Positions 51,956-59,996 of a DNA stretch of 64,000 nt are shown here, piece after piece. Numbering within the stretch: the first letter of the stretch is position 1; every line of letters starts with the position of its first letter. Source of the stretch: an uncultured Pelagibacteraceae bacterium (GTDB taxonomy: Bacteria > Pseudomonadota > Alphaproteobacteria > Pelagibacterales > Pelagibacteraceae); NCBI GenBank assembly GCA_902574705.1, contig CACGOM010000005.1:1-64000 (forward strand), read 5' to 3'. The notes below the pieces were generated by a model. The model saw only the letters and a list, made by a program, of their open reading frames with translations, was not told where the DNA came from and did not search any database. The translations under genes and the position numbers were made by a program.

Positions 51956-52884
51956 TGAAAAAAATATTTATCTTTATATTTTTTTTACTAATTTCAAATA
52001 ATCTATTAGCCAATACATTGGGCTATAAAGGTTTAGAAAAATTATCTAAATATAACACTTTTATGGACGATAAAGGTAAACCTTATTCAATTGATGAAAT
52101 ATCTGATAAAAAAAATACATTAGTAATAATTTATAATCATGGAAGCATTCAAGATGTAAAGCAAGATCCATGTAAAGCAAAACCTCAATTTGGATATATT
52201 TGGGATGCTGCTGTAGTGCCTGCTATTTTAAAACTTCACAACAAAAAAATAAATGGACTAGAGGTAAAAATTTATCGTTTATGTTCTGGTGTAAAAGGCA
52301 TGTCTACAAAAGATCAAAAAAAATATAGAAAAGAGTTAAAAGCAAAAGGTACAATTAATTTGGTAGATGAATTTAAAAATATTAAAAGACAAAATATAAT
52401 TTTAAAAGAAGTAGATAATTTGAAAAATCTTGGATTTGAAAAAATTATCCTATCCGGATGGTCAGCAGGTGGGTGGTCATCTCTAAACTTACAATCGAGA
52501 TATCCAGATAAAATATTGGGAACAATTGCTTTTAACCCAGCATTTGCAGGACCTAAAAATGAGTGGCAAAAAAAATTTCCTGAATGGGGCGCTTTTAGAG
52601 AGCATCAAATAAATGTTTTTAATAAAGCAGACACAATTAATGCAATTATTTTTGCGCATAAAGATGATGTATTTGAAGATCCTAAAACTTTATCTTTTTT
52701 TAAGAATTTTAAAGGAATGAAATTTATTGACTATAGTGAATTAAAACCAACTAAATGTACTTGGGCTGATGTTAATAAAAAAATGCCATCAAACAAAGGA
52801 CATAATATTCCACAATCAAAATGTTTTACAAAATTTATCGATGAAAATAATTACCTTATTTCGTTTCTTGAAAACATACTTTAA
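51955..52884 (+). CDS. secreted alpha/beta hydrolase-like protein
   Basis: Signal peptide; LSGWSAGGWSSLNLQSRYPDKILG nucleophile elbow. Confidence 0.7.
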   Translation: MKKIFIFIFFLLISNNLLANTLGYKGLEKLSKYNTFMDDKGKPYSIDEISDKKNTLVIIYNHGSIQDVKQDPCKAKPQFGYIWDAAVVPAILKLHNKKINGLEVKIYRLCSGVKGMSTKDQKKYRKELKAKGTINLVDEFKNIKRQNIILKEVDNLKNLGFEKIILSGWSAGGWSSLNLQSRYPDKILGTIAFNPAFAGPKNEWQKKFPEWGAFREHQINVFNKADTINAIIFAHKDDVFEDPKTLSFFKNFKGMKFIDYSELKPTKCTWADVNKKMPSNKGHNIPQSKCFTKFIDENNYLISFLENIL

Positions 52885-53459
52885 TGATTAAAGGAATTTT
52901 ATTAGCTGCAGGTCAATCGGAACGACTGAAAAATGAAAATAAGTTATTAAAAAAATTCAAAAAAAAACCCCTTGTATACCATGTGTTAAAATCAATTCAA
53001 AAAAGTAAAATAAAAAAAATAATTATTGTGCTTGGTTATCAATCTAAAGAAACTAAAAAAATTATTAAATATAACAAAAAACTTATGTTTGTTATTAACA
53101 AAAAATACAAACAAGGAATATCAAGTTCAATTAAAACAGGTTTAAAAAAAATAAGTAAAAACGATAAAGGTTTCATAATTCTTCAATCTGATATGCCATT
53201 TGTAAAAACTTCAGATATTAATAAGATTTATAACTCTATAAAAAGAAAACAATATTTAGTTCATGCTTTAAAATATAAAAATAGAATAGGTAACCCAATA
53301 GGATTTGATATTTCAATTTTAAATAAATTTAAAAAAATTGAAGGAAATGTTGGAGCGAAGTATATAGTTAGAAGATTAAAAAAAAATACTAACTTTATAA
53401 AAGTATCATCTAATAAAGTTTTTAAAGATTTTGATAAATCATCAGATTTTGTTGTCTGA
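52884..53459 (+). CDS. MobA/MocA-like nucleotidyltransferase
   Basis: GILLAAGQSERLKNENKLLKKFKKKPLVYHVL, QSDMPFV, GNPIGFD; inside cox/moa cluster. Confidence 0.85.
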   Translation: MIKGILLAAGQSERLKNENKLLKKFKKKPLVYHVLKSIQKSKIKKIIIVLGYQSKETKKIIKYNKKLMFVINKKYKQGISSSIKTGLKKISKNDKGFIILQSDMPFVKTSDINKIYNSIKRKQYLVHALKYKNRIGNPIGFDISILNKFKKIEGNVGAKYIVRRLKKNTNFIKVSSNKVFKDFDKSSDFVV

Positions 53460-54023
53460 TTTTTTTAAATTTACTCTAAATAGTAATAAAATAATTAAAA
53501 TAACTAAAAAAACTAATGGTTTAAAAAATATAGTTTTTGATAACCATATAAAATGTAAAACACCAAAAATTGCTATCACATAAATTAATCTATGAATTTT
53601 TTTCCAATTATTTTTTAAAATTCTCATCATTTGGTTTGATGATGTAATAGCAAGTGGTATTAAAAGTAACCAAGCTGCGAAACCAACAAATACAAATTTT
53701 TTCTTTAAAACATCATTAACAATTGGCTGAAAATCAAATCTATAATCAAGACCCACGTAACTTAATAAATGTATTGATGCATAAAAAAATACAAATAATC
53801 CTAACATTCTTCTATATTTAATCCAAATTGTAGAATTAGTTATTTTTTTCAGTGGTGACATGGAGAGAGTTAAAAATATTAAAATTAAAGTCCATTCACC
53901 AAAATGATTTATTATTTTATCGACCGGCTCTGCGCCTAACTTATTATAAAAAATTTGATAAATAATTGAACAAAGTGGCCACAGGCATAATAAAAATACA
54001 AAAATTTTTGAATATCTAAGCAA
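53442..54023 (-). CDS. msrQ: MsrQ heme-binding membrane subunit (YedZ)
   Basis: Ferric-reductase-like TM domain; RRMLGLFVFFYASIHLLSYV; next to msrP. Confidence 0.9.
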   Translation of the reverse strand: MLRYSKIFVFLLCLWPLCSIIYQIFYNKLGAEPVDKIINHFGEWTLILIFLTLSMSPLKKITNSTIWIKYRRMLGLFVFFYASIHLLSYVGLDYRFDFQPIVNDVLKKKFVFVGFAAWLLLIPLAITSSNQMMRILKNNWKKIHRLIYVIAIFGVLHFIWLSKTIFFKPLVFLVILIILLLFRVNLKKSDNKI

Positions 54024-54025
54024 GG

Positions 54026-54919
54026 TTAATAATATTTTCTTAGATCCATATCTTTATAAAGATAAGCAACTTCTTCTTCATAACCATTATACATAAGCGT
54101 AGGTATTCTCGGAGACATTATACCTTCGCCAATAACTCTCTCCGTTGCTTGCGACCACCTTGGATGGTCAACATTTGGATTTACATTCGAATAAAAACCA
54201 TATTCCCTTGGTGAAGCTTTCATCCATGAGGTGGTAGGCATCTTTTCTACAAAAGAAATTCTAACTATTGCTTTTGCACTTTTAAAACCATACTTCCATG
54301 GAACCATTAATCTAATTGGTGAACCATTTTGGTTTGGAAGCTCTTTTCCATAAAGGCCTGTTACCATAATAGTTAAGGGATGCATTGCTTCATCAATTCT
54401 CAAACCTTCTTTATATGGCCAATCTAAAATTGGATATCTTTGACCAATCATTTGTTCTGGATCTAAAATAGACTCAAATCTAACAAATTTAGCTTTACTG
54501 GTAGGATTAGCTTTTTTTAAAAGCTTATTTAATGGAAAACCTAACCAAGGTATGACCATAGACCAACCCTCAACACATCGAAGACGGTATATTCTTTCCT
54601 CGGCAGGAAACATTTTTTTCATATCGTCCATTGATAGAGTTATTTTTTTTTCTACTTCTCCATCAATTGTAACACTCCACGGATCTGTTATAAAATTTTG
54701 AGATCTTTCAACTGGATGATTTTTACCAGTACCAAACTCATAATAATTATTGTAAGTGGTAATATATTTGTATTCAGTCAATTTATTTGACGCATTGGCA
54801 GTACCAAACAATTCAGGTGCAAAATAAAATACTGATGAAGTTAATCCTAATTGTTTAATAAATTTTCTTCTATTTTTGTAAATTTTTTCTGGTGTGATTT
54901 GTCTGCTAGATATTTTCAT
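54026..54919 (-). CDS. msrP: MsrP periplasmic methionine-sulfoxide reductase, molybdenum-dependent (YedY)
   Basis: Tat-like NRRKFIKQLG, RLRCVEGWSMVIPWLGFPL, GSPIRLMVPWKYGFKS. Confidence 0.94.
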   Translation of the reverse strand: MKISSRQITPEKIYKNRRKFIKQLGLTSSVFYFAPELFGTANASNKLTEYKYITTYNNYYEFGTGKNHPVERSQNFITDPWSVTIDGEVEKKITLSMDDMKKMFPAEERIYRLRCVEGWSMVIPWLGFPLNKLLKKANPTSKAKFVRFESILDPEQMIGQRYPILDWPYKEGLRIDEAMHPLTIMVTGLYGKELPNQNGSPIRLMVPWKYGFKSAKAIVRISFVEKMPTTSWMKASPREYGFYSNVNPNVDHPRWSQATERVIGEGIMSPRIPTLMYNGYEEEVAYLYKDMDLRKYY

Positions 54920-55365
54920 TAATTAGCTTCAATAGTTGTTCCTTTTAACCATTCACTATCTTGATTTTCGTAGTGTTCCTTTTTCCATATAGGCGTTCTT
55001 TTTTTAATTTCCTCAATTATGTATCTTGATAAAACATAAGCTTGATCTCGATGTTTACATCCAACACCAATCAATATACTTTTTTCTTCTAAACCTACGT
55101 AACCTTTAATATGCTCAATAAATACAGCTTTATCTTTTATATTAAGTTTCTTGTCAGCTTCATTATATATTTCTTCAAAACTTTTTATTACTAGACTATC
55201 TTTAGAGTCGTAGGTTATTCCAGTTACTTTTTTGTTCTCATTATTATTTCTAACGGTTCCAACAAAATATATTAACGCTCCAAATTTAGATGATTTTAAA
55301 AATTCTTCTGCGTTTTTGATTTCGATTTTTTGATTTTCAGAATCAATTACCTTTGCATGTAACAT
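54919..55365 (-). CDS. moaE: molybdopterin synthase catalytic subunit
   Basis: GALIYFVGTVRN, HRDQAYVLSRYIIEEIKKRTPIWKKEHY. Confidence 0.94.
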   Translation of the reverse strand: MLHAKVIDSENQKIEIKNAEEFLKSSKFGALIYFVGTVRNNNENKKVTGITYDSKDSLVIKSFEEIYNEADKKLNIKDKAVFIEHIKGYVGLEEKSILIGVGCKHRDQAYVLSRYIIEEIKKRTPIWKKEHYENQDSEWLKGTTIEAN

Positions 55366-55634
55366 TAACCACCTCCAACAGGTGGTATTATGCCAAATGT
55401 TTGATTTTTATCTATTTTAAAATTGTCCGAGACAATATTATCATTTTCAGAACAAAATGCAGATGACATAACAATTTTTTTAAAGTTTTGATTTCCATTA
55501 AACTTATCATCGATCATTTTGACTAGTTCATTTTTCAAATCTTTAATTGAACTTGGTTGTAATAGATTTAACTCAATAAAATCTTTATTGCTAAATTCTC
55601 TTGCTGCACCAAATAACTCTACTGTTATTTTCAT
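55365..55634 (-). CDS. moaD: molybdopterin synthase sulfur carrier subunit
   Basis: Ubiquitin-like, C-terminal IIPPVGGG; upstream of moaE. Confidence 0.92.
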   Translation of the reverse strand: MKITVELFGAAREFSNKDFIELNLLQPSSIKDLKNELVKMIDDKFNGNQNFKKIVMSSAFCSENDNIVSDNFKIDKNQTFGIIPPVGGG

Positions 55635-55637
55635 AGT

Positions 55638-56183
55638 TTAAATTATATTTTCTAAAAAATCTGGCAAACCATCTGGATTCTTCCAAACACCGCTTTTTCC
55701 ACCTTCTTTAATTAGCAATTTAACATTATCTATTTTTAGATGTGGATTTACTATTTTGCTTAGATCATAAATAGTTGTTAAGGCTGCGTTTACACCCATT
55801 ATTGCTTCCATCTCAACTCCTGTTTTAGCAACTGCAGATACTACACAAAAAACTTCTAAGGAATTATCTGCTTCATTCATAATTATCTTAGTTGCTGTAT
55901 GATCTATTGGTAGTGGATGGCATAGTGGAATTAGTTCACTTGTTTTCTTAACCCCTAAAACAGCAGCAACTTCTGCAAGAGCTATTGGATCACCTTTTGG
56001 CATATTTTTATCTTTTATTAATTCAAAAATTTCTTTTCCTACATATATTTTACCAGATGCCAAAGCTCTTCTAAAAGTTTCTTTTTTAGAGGATACATCA
56101 ATCATATTAAAAGAATTTTTTTGAAAAATTTCTTTTGCCCAATCTTTAAGATCATCTCGGTTTATTAATTTCAATTTACTCAA
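55638..56183 (-). CDS. moaC: cyclic pyranopterin monophosphate synthase
   Basis: MIDVSSKKETFRRALASG, LIPLCHPLPI, TGVEMEAIMGVNAALTTIYDL. Confidence 0.95.
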   Translation of the reverse strand: MSKLKLINRDDLKDWAKEIFQKNSFNMIDVSSKKETFRRALASGKIYVGKEIFELIKDKNMPKGDPIALAEVAAVLGVKKTSELIPLCHPLPIDHTATKIIMNEADNSLEVFCVVSAVAKTGVEMEAIMGVNAALTTIYDLSKIVNPHLKIDNVKLLIKEGGKSGVWKNPDGLPDFLENII

Positions 56184-57176
56184 TTAACCCCCCGTAGTTG
56201 ATAAATTTTTTGTTAATCCTGTCTCACCAAGTTCCAAATAGTGTGACTCTTTTTTGAATTTCATCTGTTTAAGTATTAGGTCTTGCAATTCTTCAATTTG
56301 ATCATCTTTTTGCAATAAGTGCCTGATACTTATTCCTGTATTTCCAAATAAACATAATCTTAAATCTCCTCTTGAAGTAATCCTTAAACGATTACATGAT
56401 TTGCAAAAATCTTTTGAGTATGGAGCTATAATTCCAAATTTTCCTTTAAATTCTGGATTAATATAATTTAATGATGGACCAGCATCTTTGCCAAGAGTTT
56501 GATAAATCCAATTATTTTTATTCAAATAATCTTTAAAAATTTTCGATGAGATATGATATTTTTTAAAATAATCTAAGTTATCTCCAGTTTGCATTAATTC
56601 AATGTATCTAAAATCTATTTTATTTTTTTTTATAAATTCAGCCCAAGAATCAAAATCGCTATTAGTTGCATTGATACCGTTTAAAAGAACTGCATTAATT
56701 TTAATATTATCGAAATTTAAATCTTGTAAAATTTTTATTCCCTTTAAAATTTCTGGTAGTCGATCGTGACCTGTGACGGTTTTAAAGGTATTTTTATCAA
56801 GACTATCAATACTGATGTTGATTCCATTTAAACCACTATCTACAAGCATTTTTGCTTTTTGATCTAAATGATAACCATTTGTTGTAATAACAACTTTTTT
56901 AATACCAGCTTCATTTTTTAAAACTTTTATTATTTCAAAAAAATCTTTTCTTACAGTGGGCTCTCCTCCTGTTAGTCTTATTTTACATACACCTAATTTA
57001 GATAAAACTTTTGCAAGATGTCTTATTTCCTCTAAGTGAAGAAATTTTCTATTGTCACTTTTATCTGGCATGTATCCATTGGGCAAACAATATCCACACT
57101 TAAAATTACAAACATCGGTAATTGAGAGTCTTATATACGGAAAGGTTCTTCCAAAGCTGTCCCTAAGCATTTTCAT
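56184..57176 (-). CDS. moaA: GTP 3',8-cyclase (radical SAM)
   Basis: ITDVCNFKCGYCLP, RLTGGEPTVRKD, FCKSCNRLRITSRGDLRLCLFG. Confidence 0.96.
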   Translation of the reverse strand: MKMLRDSFGRTFPYIRLSITDVCNFKCGYCLPNGYMPDKSDNRKFLHLEEIRHLAKVLSKLGVCKIRLTGGEPTVRKDFFEIIKVLKNEAGIKKVVITTNGYHLDQKAKMLVDSGLNGINISIDSLDKNTFKTVTGHDRLPEILKGIKILQDLNFDNIKINAVLLNGINATNSDFDSWAEFIKKNKIDFRYIELMQTGDNLDYFKKYHISSKIFKDYLNKNNWIYQTLGKDAGPSLNYINPEFKGKFGIIAPYSKDFCKSCNRLRITSRGDLRLCLFGNTGISIRHLLQKDDQIEELQDLILKQMKFKKESHYLELGETGLTKNLSTTGG

Positions 57177-57265
57177 AGTTATTAGACTAGCATAGAAGGA
57201 AATATCTTTCCAACGCTATATATCAGTATTTAACTTCCAATTTTAATTGAAGTTTAAATATAAAT

Positions 57266-57583
57266 TTATTGTCCTGGTGCTTTGTAACCAATTTTACTAG
57301 CCTTTGTTGTGGCTTTAGTAAAATCAATCGCTTCTAACATAGTTAAATTTTTTACTGCACCAGAGGCCTCCACAACTAATTTAATTGCCGCAAAATCATC
57401 AAAGCTTGTAACCTCACTAACGACTATAAAGTCATATGAACCTCTTACAATATCCATACTATGAAATGTACCTCCCATAGCTTTTGTAAGTTGTTCTACT
57501 ACTGTCTTTCTATCACTTGTTGGATCTTTAATAAAACCCTGAAAAGCATTTTCGGTGTAGTTTCCCATTATGTATGCTTTCAT
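57266..57583 (-). CDS. GYD domain-containing protein
   Basis: MKAYIMGNYTENAFQGF..DPTSDRKTVVEQLTKAMGGTFHSMDIVRGSYDFIVVSEV. Confidence 0.85.
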   Translation of the reverse strand: MKAYIMGNYTENAFQGFIKDPTSDRKTVVEQLTKAMGGTFHSMDIVRGSYDFIVVSEVTSFDDFAAIKLVVEASGAVKNLTMLEAIDFTKATTKASKIGYKAPGQ

Positions 57584-57684
57584 TTTAACTCCTTTCTATA
57601 AATTTAATGCTAACATGAATTATAAAAATTTAATGTGTTAAAATTACATAGTAGACACAACCTATGGGAATGTTAGATTAGGAA

Positions 57685-59127
57685 ATGTACGAAAAATTTG
57701 GACAATTTATTGATGGAAAATGGCTACCATCATCTACTGGAGAAACTTACGAAGTTATTAATCCTGCAACAGAAGAGATTTTAGGCAAAGCATCTAAAGC
57801 ATCTCCAGCTGATGTCGATAAAGCTCTTAATTCAGCACAGAAAGGACTTCAAGTTTGGAGGAAAACTGCGCCATGGCAAAGAGCTTACATAATCAGAAAA
57901 ATCGCAGACAAAATGAGAGAAAAGATAGATTTACTTGCCAAGTGGATGACCCTTGAAGTTGGAAAACCTTTGGCTGAAGCAAAAGGTGAAATAGGCGGAG
58001 CAGCGGACATATTCGAATGGAATGCCGAAGAGACAAAAAGAATTTATGGCCAGACTGTAGAAAGTAGATTTGAAGAAACTAGGGTACATGTTTACTATCA
58101 ACCAGTCGGGGTAGTTGCTGCATTAACACCATGGAATTTTCCAGCAGTATTATCTGCAAGAAAAATTTCAACAGCTCTGGCTGCTGGTTGTTCAGTTATT
58201 ATAAAACCAGATGTTATTACTCCAGGAGTTGTTATGGAAATGGTAGATATTTGCAGGGAATGTGGTGTACCACCAGGTGTAATAAATCTTTTATCAGGTG
58301 ATCCACCTAGTATTGCACAACAATTAATTTCTTCTGATATAGTGAAAAAAATTTCTATTACAGGATCATCACGTGTTGGAAAACTTATTTTAAAACAAGC
58401 AGCAGATAAAGTTCAGAGAGTAACTATGGAACTTTCAGGTCATTCACCTTTTATTGTATTTGAAGATGCAGATATTAAAAAAGCTACAGATATAGCAATT
58501 GCTGCAAAGTTTAGAAATAATGGTCAAGTATGTATTTCGCCAAACAGGTTCTATATTCATGAAAGTAAAAAAAGTGAATTTATAAGTTTATTTGTCGATA
58601 AAACAAAGAAGTTAAAAATTGGGAATGGAATGGACGCTGATACTCAATTAGGTCCACTTACAACAGAGAAAAGGCTAAATGAGGTTGAAGAATTAGTTGA
58701 AAAAACAAAAAAAGAAGGAGGGAAAGTTTTGTTTGGGGGCAAAAGACCAGCAGGTTTTAATAAAGGTTTTTTTTACGAGCCAACAATATTTGACAATGTC
58801 AATGATGATTTTACTATTATGAAACAAGAACCTTTTGGACCATTAGTTCCTATGCTTTCTTTTAAATCATTTGACGAAGTAATTGAAAGAGCCAATAATC
58901 ATGAACTTGGTTTATGCAGCTATGTTTGTACAAATTCTATGGAGAAAGCTCATTTAGCCTCAGAACAATTAGAAACTGGATCAGTTGCGGTTAACACTGG
59001 TGTAGTAGCAATTGCGGAGGCTCCCTTTGGTGGAATTAAACAAAGTGGATATGGGAGAGAAGGTGGCTCAAATGCAATAAAAGATTATTTAAATGTGAAG
59101 TATACTCATTTAGGGATTAAAGGTTAA
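57685..59127 (+). CDS. NAD(P)-dependent aldehyde dehydrogenase
   Basis: TPWNFPAVLSARKI, TMELSGHSPFIVF, NNGQVCISPNR, QEPFGPLVP. Confidence 0.93.
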   Translation: MYEKFGQFIDGKWLPSSTGETYEVINPATEEILGKASKASPADVDKALNSAQKGLQVWRKTAPWQRAYIIRKIADKMREKIDLLAKWMTLEVGKPLAEAKGEIGGAADIFEWNAEETKRIYGQTVESRFEETRVHVYYQPVGVVAALTPWNFPAVLSARKISTALAAGCSVIIKPDVITPGVVMEMVDICRECGVPPGVINLLSGDPPSIAQQLISSDIVKKISITGSSRVGKLILKQAADKVQRVTMELSGHSPFIVFEDADIKKATDIAIAAKFRNNGQVCISPNRFYIHESKKSEFISLFVDKTKKLKIGNGMDADTQLGPLTTEKRLNEVEELVEKTKKEGGKVLFGGKRPAGFNKGFFYEPTIFDNVNDDFTIMKQEPFGPLVPMLSFKSFDEVIERANNHELGLCSYVCTNSMEKAHLASEQLETGSVAVNTGVVAIAEAPFGGIKQSGYGREGGSNAIKDYLNVKYTHLGIKG

Positions 59128-59975
59128 TGAAATTATTGAGATTAGGCGATATCGGAAAAGAAAAACCAGCTACAATAGATAAAGATGGACATTATAGAGA
59201 CTTATCCTCAATAATTAACGATTTAAATCCTGACACATTAAATTTTAATTTAATAAAAAAAATTGAAAAAATAGATATTTTAAGTTTACCAAAGTTAGAC
59301 TCAAAATTACGGATTGGCGCTTGTGTTTCAAAACCATCAAAATTTATAGGAATTGGATTAAATTTTAAAGATCACGCAGAAGAACAAAACTTACCAATAC
59401 CTAAAGAGCCAATAATTTTTTCTAAGTTCACAAGTTGTCTAATTGGCCCTAATGACCAAATTATAATACCAAAAGGATCTCAACATACTGATTGGGAAGT
59501 TGAATTAGGTTTTGTAATAGGAAAAAGAGCAATTAATATTTCTGTCGAAAATGCTCTCGATTACGTTCTAGGATTTTTTTTAGTCAATGATGTAAGTGAA
59601 AGAAATTATCAAAAAAATAAAGGGCTCACATGGGACAAAGGTAAAGGTTTTGATACATTTGGTCCAATAGGACCTTATATAATTACTAAAGATGAATTAA
59701 TGGATTATCAAAAACTAAATATGTTTCTTGATGTTAACAGTCAAAGAATGCAAACTGGAAATACTGAGCAAATGATATTTGATATTAAGCATTTAGTATC
59801 TTATATGAGTTCTTGTATGAGTTTACATCCGGGAGATATATGTTGTACCGGAACCCCACCCGGAGTAGGTGAAAATATGAAACCACCACGATTTTTAAAA
59901 GATGGTGATGAAGTTATTTTAGGTATTGATAAATTAGGTCAACAAAAACATAGTGTTGTTGCCTATAAAGATTAA
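59127..59975 (+). CDS. fumarylacetoacetate hydrolase (FAH) family protein
   Basis: FIGIGLNFKDHAEEQNLPIPKEPIIFSKFTSCLIGPNDQI, DWEVELGFVIG, CCTGTPPGVG. Confidence 0.92.
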   Translation: MKLLRLGDIGKEKPATIDKDGHYRDLSSIINDLNPDTLNFNLIKKIEKIDILSLPKLDSKLRIGACVSKPSKFIGIGLNFKDHAEEQNLPIPKEPIIFSKFTSCLIGPNDQIIIPKGSQHTDWEVELGFVIGKRAINISVENALDYVLGFFLVNDVSERNYQKNKGLTWDKGKGFDTFGPIGPYIITKDELMDYQKLNMFLDVNSQRMQTGNTEQMIFDIKHLVSYMSSCMSLHPGDICCTGTPPGVGENMKPPRFLKDGDEVILGIDKLGQQKHSVVAYKD

Positions 59976-59996
59976 GGTTATTATTAATATTTGTTA

